Shown here piece after piece: positions 1-6,485 of a stretch of 8,692 bases of DNA (positions within the stretch are counted from its first letter, which is position 1; each line of letters opens with the position of its first letter). Where the stretch lies: assembly GCA_038232515.1 (NCBI GenBank), contig JBBSHS010000097.1, forward strand, positions 1 to 8,692, read 5' to 3'. The stretch is from JBBSHS01 sp038232515. Its GTDB lineage: Bacteria; Actinomycetota; Acidimicrobiia; Acidimicrobiales; JAUJNH01. A program made the translations under genes and the position numbers. The notes beneath the pieces are model-generated. The model saw nothing but the letters and a program-made list of their open reading frames with translations, was not told the DNA's origin and searched no databases.

Positions 1-2
1 CG

Positions 3-1410
3 ACGATGGGCCGGCCGTCCATCCCGCCGTCGGTGATGGTGCGGGCCATGCTGTGCGCCACCCACGACAAGACCTCTGACGCCGAGACCTCCCGGCGCAC
101 CCGGGTGGACGCCGACTGGAAGGCGGCCATGGGCGTCGACGACGAGTTCACCGGCATCGCCCCCACCACCTTCAGCCTCATGCGGGCCCGCATGGTGGCC
201 GCCGACGCCGACGGGAAGCTGTTCGAAAGGACCATTCGAGACCGCCGTGGACCGCGGCGTCCTGAAAGGCAACCTCACCGCCATCATCGACTCCTCCCCG
301 GTGCACGGTGCCGGAGCGCTGTGTGACACCTATGAGCTCATCCGGGGCTTCCTGCGCCAAGCGACCACCGCGGCCGGTGATCGCCTGGGCGCCGAGGTGG
401 CGAAGGCGACCGAACCGTTCTGCGGGGCCAAGCCCGACATCGACTGGCAGGACCCGGTTGCCCGCAAGGCCCACCTCGGCGAGCTGGTGGCCGCCGGCCG
501 GGCGTTGCTGGCCGAGGTGGGCGACATCGATGACCCGGCGGTGGCCACCCCGGCGGGCCTGCTGGCCCAGGTCATCGGTGACGACGTCACCGAGGACGAA
601 GACGGAAACCCCGAGATCCGCCAGGGCGTGGCGCCCGATCGCACCATCAGCCACTCCGATCCCGAGATGCGCCACGGCCGCAAATCGGCGTCGCGGCGCT
701 TCGACGGCCACAAGATGGACGTCACCACCGATGAGGACACCGAGCTGGTCCTCGGCGTGGACGTCAGGCCCGGCAACGCCGGCGACGGCGAGGGTGCCGC
801 CCCGTTGCTCGCCCAGGTGATGGCCCTGCCCGGCATCGTCATCACGACTCTGCTCGGTGACATGGCCTATTCCGACGGCGACGTTCGCGAGGCGGTGGAG
901 CAGCACGGAGCCGAGCTGGTGGCCAAGGTGCCCCCGGTGACCAACGGCGGTCGGTTCCCCAAGACGGACTTCGAGATCGACCTCGAGGCCCAGGCCGTCA
1001 CCTGCCCGGCGCGCGAGATCACCACCGACGCCCGTCCCGCCCGAGACCACAAGGGCCGTGCCGCCACCCGATTCGTCTTCGCCGCGGCAACCTGCGGCGC
1101 CTGTCCGTTCCAGACCCAGTGCACCACCGCCAACGGCGGCCGCCAGATCACCGTCGGGGTGCACGAGGCCCGCATCGCCGCTGCCCGGGCGGCCCAGGCC
1201 ACCCCGGAGACCAAGGCGCTGCTGCGTCGACGCTCCAAGGTCGAGCGCAAGATCGACCACCTCCAGGACCTGGGTATGCGCCAGGCCCGCTACCGGGGCC
1301 GACGAAAGACGCGCCTGCAGGCGCTGCTCGCGGCCACCGTGGCCAACTTCAAGCGCCTCGGTGTCCTCGGCGCGTTCGACACCGCTTTCGAACTGGCCGT
1401 CGCCGCCTGA
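3..1410 (+). pseudogene. IS1182-type transposase, 5' cut by window, one frameshift
   Basis: This encodes a DDE transposase that would cut and rejoin the ends of its insertion sequence. Reading enters from the left window edge in one frame (residues TMGRPSIPPSVMVRAM onward, the DUF772-like N-terminal domain). It must shift by one base between about 222 and 246 to reach the main frame, which runs to TGA at 1408-1410. Numbering from position 247, the likely catalytic acidic residues are D15 in IIDSSPVHGAG, D205 in LLGDMAYSD and E333 in RSKVERKIDHL. A CxxCP-x4-C knot lies at 283-292. The C-terminus RQARYRGRRK...ANFKRL is typical of IS1182 transposases. The frame change is equivalent to one extra base near GAAAGGA, which could be a decay mutation, a sequencing error or a +1 frameshift site. 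No terminal inverted repeats or target duplication could be recognised because the left end lies outside the window. Family assignment comes from motif memory, not a search. Confidence 0.82.
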
Positions 1411-1559
1411 GGATGGCGCAGTGACCCCGTGCGTGCGAGCCCATCGGGCTATTTGGCGCCCAATCGGCCTGTGAGGGCTCATCAGAGCCACTCTCGCGGG
1501 TGATCAGCCCCGACCGCCCGCCGCGGCGACCAACGGTCGTCGTGGTCCGAAAGGGCCAC
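1411..1559. other. Spacer after the transposase, probable IS right end
   Basis: No convincing coding sequence is seen. A short inverted repeat, GGCTC at 1476-1480 and GAGCC at 1485-1489 around ATCA, is the only structure noted. The right end of the insertion sequence probably lies here, but without its left end the terminal repeat cannot be matched. Confidence 0.35.
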
Positions 1560-1791
1560 TTACTGCCGACTCACCTAGGACTGCCCGACATCGACGGACT
1601 CGAACTGCTGCAGATGCTGCGCCGACGAGTACGTGATCAAGCCCTACTCCGCCGACCAGCTCGACGCCCGCATCCGGGCCGTGCTCCGTCGGGCCAGAGC
1701 GGAGGACGCGGAAGGTCCGGTCCAGGTCGGTGGGCTCACCATGGACGCACGCAGCCGGCTGGTCACCGTCGACGCATGGTCCTTAGCGTGA
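1560..1791 (+). pseudogene. OmpR/PhoB-type response regulator remnant
   Basis: Two pieces of a receiver-type response regulator lie in different frames. The first, about 1569-1620, reads THLGLPDIDGLELLQMLR and matches the beta3/alpha3 region around the phosphorylation site. The usual aspartate before LGLPD is His here (CAC instead of GAC). The second, from 1621, reads ADEYVIKPYSADQLDARI and continues to RLVTVDA; this is the beta5 KP motif, alpha5 and the start of the winged-helix linker. Roughly 30 residues between them, including beta4, are missing, and the reading frame changes at the join. The N-terminal acidic pocket is absent and homology ends near 1776, just before the place where the winged helix should begin. 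The product cannot work as a two-component regulator. The intact copy was probably a chromosomal gene; which system it served cannot be told. Confidence 0.72.
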
Positions 1792-1848
1792 CTCTTCGTT
1801 CCGATGTTCCTCAAGGGCCGTCCAGGAAGCGCGATAGGTCGGCGGGCC

Positions 1849-4167
1849 TCACCGCTCGATCCTCACGAGTTCCGCGGCGTAGTTGGCCCAGTCGCCGCCG
1901 GCCGCCCGGACCCAGTGGACTGCCGTTCCCGGAGCTATCCCGAGCATGTCGGCAAGGACGGCGGCCGGGAGCTCGGCTGCGAGCTGCATGAGCGCGGCAC
2001 GGCGACCCGGCCTGACCCCGACGTTGATCCGGGTGAGTCGCTGACCCAGCCGGCTTGCGGACAAGGGCTGTCCGGGACGTTGGCCCCGGAAGAGCCAGTT
2101 CGTGGACGGGGAGCCGACGCTGCGGCCGGTGCGCTGGCTGCAGAGGCCCAAGACGAGCTCACCGAGCGGGTCGGGGATCTCAGCGGAATCGCGACCGAAG
2201 CGGACCGACACGGTGGCGCCTGCCGTTGTGACGTTGTCAACGGTCAACCTGGTGAGCGTGGTGAGCCGCTGAGCGAAGAGCAGAACGAACGCTCCGGCAA
2301 CCCGGTCGACGGTGTCGATGGCGTTGTCGTGGAGCAGCCGACGGACAACGGCCCACCGTTCGTCCTCGTCGAGCCCGGTGCCCTCCCGCCACGTCTTCGG
2401 AGGCACCTCGACATCGCTCATGGCGCCCGAGCCCGCCGCCCAGACGACGAATTCCCGGATCTCGTAGCGCGAGCGAGCACCGCTGGCCAGCCACGTGTCG
2501 ATCTCCGCCTGCCCACACGATGCGACCGTCGTTCCGCTTCGCTCCAACCACGACAGGAATCGCTGGGCGGCCCTGAACCGTTGGCGAGCACGGTTGGCCG
2601 CCCCGACGGAAACGTCGTCACCCCGGCTCCGGCGTCGCATCCGGGCCAGCACGGCCCAGGTCGCGTAGGCTCGCAGAAGTCGGCGGTCGACATCTCGCTC
2701 GGTTGCCGCCAGCGCTCCGGCGAACCAACGCTCCAGGCCACTGAGGCGGTCCTGGTGCATGGGAAGGGCGCCGCTGGCCACTAGGAGATCGCGTAGGTAG
2801 GGAACGGACCTTGCCTCCGGGAGCGCGTTGAGCGTTTCGTGGTTGATGGGCTCACCGGACCGCACGAGATCGGCGAGCAAAGAGGCAGACGCTCCCCGCT
2901 GGAGCCAGGCCAGACCCTGGATGGCTGATGGCGACGCGATGATCGCGGTGTGGACCGGCGCCAGTGCCGCCGGCACGACGTGGTCGTCACCACCGAGAAG
3001 GGCGGTGGTCCGCTCCGTGAGGACGCAGCGGGGGCAGAGATCGCGTTCGTAAAGCTGGTCCTCTATCCCGCAGCGCCCGCAGACGTGGGCGAGTGACGTC
3101 CCGGCGCAGCTTGCACATCGCTCGGCTCCCGGACCCGGTGGGTCGATCAGGCGTCGTTGTTGGCCGCATGACGTGCACTCGCCGCGTCGGCGTAAGGCGG
3201 CGCCGTAGCACCGCCGGCAGACCGGGCCCTCAGGCCATTGAGCCGTCGCTCGGCGCACGTCGCCGCAGTGGGCACAGGGCAGAGCCCGGACCGGACTGCA
3301 GCCGATGCAGATCGGCCGCCCCTCGGCCACGAAGTGGCAGCGTCGGCGTCCCCCGCACAGGATGCAGGTCGCGAGCGGCGGCCGGGCACAGCCGTCGCAG
3401 AGGTCGGGATCACCCGACCGGGCGCGCCTGGCGATCGGTCGGACTTGACCACAGCGGCCACAGGGCTGGACCGGGTAGGCGTAGCAGTTCACGCACAGCG
3501 GGGTTCCGCTGCGGCCGGAGATGATGCGGCCGAGCTCGCCACAGCTGCCGCATATCCGAGCGGGCGCCCGGTAGCAGCGGACGCAGGTGGCCAGGCCCTC
3601 GGGGTCCCGGATGGAGACCGGACCTAGCTGGTGACATACCTTGCACATCGCCGCCTGGGCGGGATCCCGGCGCCAGCAGTTCGGGCACATAGCGGCACCG
3701 TCCGGTGCTCGGCCGCCGACGGGCATGGTCTTGCCGCAGTGGGAGCAGGCCTCGGCGCGGCGGATCCTCCTGCACGTGTTGCAGATCCGTCCCTCCTCGA
3801 CGACGTTCAGCAACGGCTTGGCCCGATGGCAGTCGACACAGGTGGGCACGACCACCGAAACGGCCCCGAGGTTGGCGAGTGCCTGCGCAAGACGGATGAC
3901 CACGCTGGGCCCGTTGGACGAGCCGGCGGTCAGCGCAGTCGAATCAGCCTCGAGGTGGGCTCGAAGGCGGCGGAGTTGGTCGACAGAGCGCGCTGCGGCC
4001 GAGATCGCCTCGGTGACGACGAGGGGATCGAGCGCGGGCTCGAGCGTGCTCACGAACTCGCTGATGAACGCGAGAGCCGCCTCGCCCTCGCAGGTCAGAC
4101 ACGTACTCCTGTCGGGGGTCAGCAGGTGGCGGCCGACCGGACATAGTCGCGGCTTGGTGCGCGGCAT
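1849..4167 (-). CDS. Zinc-ribbon array protein with degenerate tyrosine-recombinase domain
   Basis: This is a 772-residue cytoplasmic protein. After an N-terminal segment with one half site (C9, C23, C26) come nine tandem CxxC-x(13-18)-CxxC zinc ribbons between residues 110 and 381. A helical linker runs from about 385 to 515, and a core-binding, SAM-like helical region from about 520 to 585 (FRAAQRFLSWLERSG). A C-terminal domain at about 600-765 resembles the catalytic fold of tyrosine recombinases. Box I is present as LLFAQRLTTLTRLTVDNV, with R634 at the position of the first catalytic arginine. The box II region, RRAALMQLAAELP to LGIAPGTAVHW, lacks the HxxR-H signature and the GH motif. 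It has no tyrosine at the nucleophile position. The protein is therefore probably not a recombinase on its own, but a DNA-binding partner, accessory factor or regulator of the neighbouring integrase. ATG at 4167 starts 2 nt after the upstream stop. The ribbons could also bind RNA or protein. Confidence 0.85.
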   Translation of the reverse strand: MPRTKPRLCPVGRHLLTPDRSTCLTCEGEAALAFISEFVSTLEPALDPLVVTEAISAAARSVDQLRRLRAHLEADSTALTAGSSNGPSVVIRLAQALANLGAVSVVVPTCVDCHRAKPLLNVVEEGRICNTCRRIRRAEACSHCGKTMPVGGRAPDGAAMCPNCWRRDPAQAAMCKVCHQLGPVSIRDPEGLATCVRCYRAPARICGSCGELGRIISGRSGTPLCVNCYAYPVQPCGRCGQVRPIARRARSGDPDLCDGCARPPLATCILCGGRRRCHFVAEGRPICIGCSPVRALPCAHCGDVRRATAQWPEGPVCRRCYGAALRRRGECTSCGQQRRLIDPPGPGAERCASCAGTSLAHVCGRCGIEDQLYERDLCPRCVLTERTTALLGGDDHVVPAALAPVHTAIIASPSAIQGLAWLQRGASASLLADLVRSGEPINHETLNALPEARSVPYLRDLLVASGALPMHQDRLSGLERWFAGALAATERDVDRRLLRAYATWAVLARMRRRSRGDDVSVGAANRARQRFRAAQRFLSWLERSGTTVASCGQAEIDTWLASGARSRYEIREFVVWAAGSGAMSDVEVPPKTWREGTGLDEDERWAVVRRLLHDNAIDTVDRVAGAFVLLFAQRLTTLTRLTVDNVTTAGATVSVRFGRDSAEIPDPLGELVLGLCSQRTGRSVGSPSTNWLFRGQRPGQPLSASRLGQRLTRINVGVRPGRRAALMQLAAELPAAVLADMLGIAPGTAVHWVRAAGGDWANYAAELVRIER

Positions 4168-4169
4168 GT

Positions 4170-4508
4170 TCAGGTCTCTGTGCGGCGGATGCGGGCGGGC
4201 CGGGGCCGGAGATTGCGGACGGCCTCGTCAGCACCGGCGCGACCTGCGCCGCTCGCCCGCTTGGGCACCTGGACCTCCTCCGCCACGGGCTCGAAGAGCG
4301 CCTCGGGTGAGCACCCGAGGATGTCGCATAGGGCGGCGAAGGTGCGCAGGCTTAGGCGCTCGGGCGTGCCGACGACCAGTCGGTAGACTTGTTCGCGAGA
4401 CAGGACAACCCCGCGCTCGGCGAGCAGAGGCACGAGGTCCGTGGTGGCGAACATCCCCCGGGTGGCCATGATCTGGCGGAGGTGCCACTCGTAGCCGACG
4501 TTTCTCAC
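4170..4508 (-). CDS. XRE/Cro-like helix-turn-helix protein
   Basis: This is a 112-residue small DNA-binding protein. Residues 5-75 carry an XRE-like helical domain: the recognition region LSREQVYRLVVGTPERLSL is followed by FAALCDILGCSPEALFEPV, the usual closing helices of Cro/C1-type regulators. The basic tail (RNLRPRPARIRR) may add DNA contacts. The GTG start at 4508-4506 overlaps the TGA stop of the integrase as GTGA, so translation is probably coupled. Choosing this start keeps the conserved-looking VRNVGYEWHLRQIM opening; an internal ATG at residue 14 would be the alternative. Position inside the integrase operon suggests it either represses the operon, for example through the palindrome at 5631-5657, or acts as a directionality or excision factor. 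No experimental role is known to me. Confidence 0.85.
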   Translation of the reverse strand: MRNVGYEWHLRQIMATRGMFATTDLVPLLAERGVVLSREQVYRLVVGTPERLSLRTFAALCDILGCSPEALFEPVAEEVQVPKRASGAGRAGADEAVRNLRPRPARIRRTET

Positions 4509-5608
4509 TGGTCGTTCTCCGGTTCCCAGGCGCGCTCGAGGGCCTTGCGCATCATCCGATTCTTGTAGTCGGTGGAGACCGAGGTGTAGATGGCGGTCGA
4601 CGACGCCGTGGAGTGGCCGACCTGCTGTTGGATGAAGAGCGGGTCGGTGCCCTCCTCGACTTGGTGGGAGACGTAGGAGTGTCGCAGGGAATGAGCGGTG
4701 AGCTCCTCGGACAGGCCCGCGCCCCGGCGGTAGAGGACGAAGCGCTCGCTCAGGTTGTGGACCGACATCCGGGCCCCCCGCTCGGTGAACCACATGGCGG
4801 GATGGCCCTCCTGGCCGCAACAGGGCCGCACCTGGGTGAGGTACTCCTCGACCACCTCCACGGCCCAGGGCATGACGGTGGCCACGTTGCGGCGCCGGGG
4901 CGGCCCACCCCGCATCGCCTTGCCGTAACGGACACGCAGCATCCCGAATCGGCCCAGGTGGGGGGCGGCCGCGTTCGCCGAGAAGTCGCCGATGTCGAGC
5001 ATCACAGCCTCCCGCCGGCGCAGACCCCAGGCGTAGATGACCTTGAACAGGACGGCGTCGCGGAAGGCTGGCAGCCAGCCCTTACGGCCGAGGGAACGGA
5101 TCTTCGCCACCCGCTCGTCGGCGTACTCGAAGAAGTCCATCAGCTCGTCTCGACTGAAGGGGCGACGGCCTGGGCCGCCCTCGTAATCGGCCAGATGGTC
5201 GGCGGTGTTCCACTCGTGGCAGATCTGGATCGGATGCTCGCCGAAACGCTCCTGGCACTCGACGGCCCAGCGGTATCGGGGGTCGGTCACGTACGCCATG
5301 AAGAGCCCCAAGACGATCTGGTAGTTGCGCACCGTGGAGCGGGCCCGCCGCTTGGACATCAACGAGCTGCTCCAAGCCTCCACGTCGTCGGGCGCCCATT
5401 TCCAGGGGTAGTCGCCGGTGAACCGGTGAAAGCGCCGCACCATGCGATCGCGGTCGGCGATGGTGGCGGGGCTCAGCAGCCGGCTCTGCTGCTGCGTACG
5501 CCAGCCGACGAGCATGGCGTCGAACACCGACGTTTCTGGATGGAGAAGCAACGCTCCCTGGACAAGTGCCAGGTGCGCGGCTCCCGGCATATCCGAATCG
5601 TGCCCCAT
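4505..5608 (-). CDS. Tyrosine recombinase (phage-type integrase)
   Basis: This is a 367-residue site-specific recombinase that breaks and rejoins DNA through a covalent 3'-phosphotyrosine. The N-terminal core-binding domain spans about residues 30-115 (TIADRDRMVRRFHRFTGDYPW) and the catalytic domain about 150-345. All catalytic positions are present: R197 in AWGLRRREAVML, K230 in RYGKAMRG, H306 and R309 in HSLRHSY, H332 in VGHSTAS, and nucleophile Y341 in AIYTSV. The start at ATG 5608-5606 is chosen because GGGAGG lies 6 nt upstream. A longer reading from 5656 would run through the palindrome and has no ribosome binding site. Gene order and overlap place it first in a three-gene operon. It is expected to move the element; the target site and donor ends are not known. 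Confidence 0.93.
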   Translation of the reverse strand: MGHDSDMPGAAHLALVQGALLLHPETSVFDAMLVGWRTQQQSRLLSPATIADRDRMVRRFHRFTGDYPWKWAPDDVEAWSSSLMSKRRARSTVRNYQIVLGLFMAYVTDPRYRWAVECQERFGEHPIQICHEWNTADHLADYEGGPGRRPFSRDELMDFFEYADERVAKIRSLGRKGWLPAFRDAVLFKVIYAWGLRRREAVMLDIGDFSANAAAPHLGRFGMLRVRYGKAMRGGPPRRRNVATVMPWAVEVVEEYLTQVRPCCGQEGHPAMWFTERGARMSVHNLSERFVLYRRGAGLSEELTAHSLRHSYVSHQVEEGTDPLFIQQQVGHSTASSTAIYTSVSTDYKNRMMRKALERAWEPENDQ

Positions 5609-5614
5609 TTGTGT

Positions 5615-5620
5615 CCTCCC
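5615..5620 (-). promoter_or_regulatory. Ribosome binding site of the integrase
   Basis: On the minus strand GGGAGG is followed by 6 nt and then ATG at 5608. This decides the start against the longer in-frame ATG at 5656, which has no Shine-Dalgarno match. Confidence 0.8.
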
Positions 5621-5630
5621 AAGGGTCGGA

Positions 5631-5657
5631 AGTGGATGCAACGAGGTTGCATCCACT
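5631..5657. repeat. Perfect 27-bp palindrome upstream of int
   Basis: Two 12-bp arms, AGTGGATGCAAC (5631-5642) and GTTGCATCCACT (5646-5657), are perfectly complementary around a 3-nt centre, GAG. Read with 10-bp arms, it has a 7-nt centre, ACGAGGT, which is the geometry of a tyrosine-recombinase core site. It lies between the predicted promoter and the int ribosome binding site and covers the expected transcription start. Its role could be an operator for the HTH protein, a recombination core, or both. Confidence 0.85.
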
Positions 5658-5660
5658 GCA

Positions 5661-5689
5661 ACTTAACGAGAGAAGGCCATGCGGTGCAA
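5661..5689 (-). promoter_or_regulatory. Candidate promoter of the recombinase operon
   Basis: On the minus strand a TTGCAC -35-like box (5689-5684) and a TTAAGT -10-like box (5666-5661) are separated by exactly 17 nt. Transcription would begin near 5654, inside the 27-bp palindrome, so a protein bound there would block it. The -10 match to TATAAT is weak (3 of 6), so this is a candidate only. Confidence 0.4.
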
Positions 5690-5767
5690 GGGTTTTCGAC
5701 GATCCGTACGCGCCGCCGTCCCGACGTGGGACCCCGGCCACGGCCTGCCAGGACGGGTTTTCGAGTG

Positions 5768-5794
5768 CGGAATGTTGCGCCAGGTGCAATTCCG
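5768..5794. repeat. Imperfect 27-bp dyad next to the parB break
   Basis: The arms CGGAAT (5768-5773) and ATTCCG (5789-5794) enclose TTGC and GCAA around GCCAGGT. The overall length is 27 bp, the same as the perfect palindrome about 110 bp away, and both centres end in AGGT. It lies only about 6 bp from the point where the ParB-like reading frame ends, so it may mark the element's right terminus. The symmetry is imperfect, with a one-base offset in the right half. Confidence 0.45.
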
Positions 5795-5799
5795 CCCCG

Positions 5800-6186
5800 C
5801 TAGCTGGCAAGGGTCTTCTGGGACATGCCCAGCTCGATCAGCCTGGTCATGGCCACTGCTGACTGGCATACGCTGAGCCCCTCGCGAGCGATATTTTCCA
5901 ACAAATTGACCTCGAGCCGTTCCTGTTCGGACATGGCCCGCACGATGGCCGGGATGGTCGCCAGGCCGACCTTGCGGGCCGCCCGGTAGCGACGCTCGCC
6001 GGCGACCAGGCAGTAGCGCCCGCTGTCGTCGGGGTTGGGGCAGACCAGCACGGGCTGGATGACGCCGTGCGTGCGGATGGAGGTGACGAACTGCGCGTCG
6101 GGGGCCGCCTTGCGGTTCCCGGGATCGGGGTCGATGGCCTCGATCGGCAGCTGCTCGACGGTCTCGGTGGTGGTGGTCATTGTCAT
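5800..6186 (-). pseudogene. ParB-like nuclease/CTPase-domain gene, 3' part lost
   Basis: The frame gives 128 residues, all belonging to the ParB N-terminal domain. These are LPIEAIDPDPGNRK at the start, the phosphate-binding box VAGERRYRAARKVGL at 61-75, box II LLENIAREGLS at 95-105, and the first helix of the HTH region, LIELGMSQKTLA, at 116-127. The frame then ends in TAG instead of continuing with the second HTH helix and the C-terminal dimerisation part. Family members usually have 200 or more residues. The break coincides with the right end of the recombinase element, so an insertion or deletion probably removed the rest. The start is the ATG overlapping the upstream stop as ATGA, with AGGAG 9 nt upstream. 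The intact protein would act in plasmid partition or as a plasmid/ICE ParB-like regulator. A truncated but expressed domain remains possible. Confidence 0.85.
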
Positions 6187-6485
6187 GGGGTGGTGCTCCT
6201 CTCTTGGTTGGTTGGGGTGTTGCTGATCTCGGCCACAAGGTCCGAGAGCCGGCCCACCCAGGGCGGCGGCGTCGGGTCTGCGCCCGGGCCCGGGTGGAAG
6301 GTCAGGTGGAGCTGGTCGGCGTCGACGTAGATGGCGGCGACCCGGTTGTCGGGATCGCGCACCCACACCCGGTAGCCCCGGGCGGTGAGGCCGGCGACGT
6401 TGGCGGCCACCAGGGCCAGCGGGCCGGCAGCCACCCGAAGGCCGCCGGCGACGCTGACTCGGTAGGTGGAGGCGGTGGCGGTCAC
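6183..6485 (-). CDS. Hypothetical 100-residue protein
   Basis: I do not recognise this family. The protein is soluble-looking, with no signal peptide or membrane segment. The middle reads like a small alpha/beta fold (ALVAANVAGLTARGYRVWV, then AAIYVDADQLHLTF), ending in a proline-rich stretch and a polar tail. The GTG start at 6485 overlaps the stop of the ArdC-like gene as GTGA, and its own stop overlaps the ParB-like start as ATGA. Translation of the three genes is therefore probably coupled. Its place between ardC-like and parB-like genes suggests a role in plasmid or ICE maintenance, but nothing in the sequence shows what it does. Confidence 0.75.
   Translation of the reverse strand: MTATASTYRVSVAGGLRVAAGPLALVAANVAGLTARGYRVWVRDPDNRVAAIYVDADQLHLTFHPGPGADPTPPPWVGRLSDLVAEISNTPTNQERSTTP

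Larger units (their letters stand above)
1777..5800 (-). mobile_element. Integrase/HTH/zinc-ribbon recombinase trio element (ends approximate)
   Basis: A three-gene operon on the minus strand lies between a broken response regulator on the left and a broken ParB-like gene on the right. The bounds given are simply where homology to those flanking genes ends. The gene content is one complete tyrosine recombinase, one small XRE-like DNA-binding protein and one large zinc-ribbon protein with a degenerate recombinase domain. No cargo is present, so the unit looks like a minimal mobile element. Two 27-bp dyads lie at its right end. No clear matching repeat was found at the left end, so exact att sites are not defined. 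The concept resembles other multi-recombinase elements (RIT elements, Tn554 with TnpA/B/C), but the gene families here are different. That this is one mobile unit is inference from gene content and flanking gene disruption. Confidence 0.55.

Noticed and set aside
178..1491. 437-residue open frame on the minus strand opposite the transposase
   Set aside because: It mirrors the codon bias of the transposase on the other strand; its translation is low-complexity G/A/V/H-rich with no recognisable domain, and the plus-strand gene has clear motifs.
1801..1823. Possible copy of the right-end dyad near the element's left end (CCGATGTTCC then CAAGGGCCG)
   Set aside because: The resemblance to the 5768-5794 dyad needs gaps and several mismatches and is within what chance gives; not strong enough to call an att site.
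1804..2784. 326-residue open frame on the plus strand
   Set aside because: It lies opposite the zinc-ribbon/recombinase gene, has no ribosome binding site and a composition typical of antisense frames in GC-rich DNA.
5609..5656. Longer integrase start at ATG 5656
   Set aside because: The extra 16 residues are encoded by the palindrome and leader, with no Shine-Dalgarno site; ATG 5608 has GGGAGG at good spacing.
4613..5803. 396-residue open frame on the plus strand
   Set aside because: Shadow of the integrase gene, which has the full catalytic residue set on the other strand.
1854..5839. Shared 8-mer GCTCGATC at 1854-1861 and 5832-5839 as flanking direct repeats
   Set aside because: Both copies lie inside coding sequence, an 8-mer match is expected by chance over these lengths, and distances to the supposed ends do not agree.
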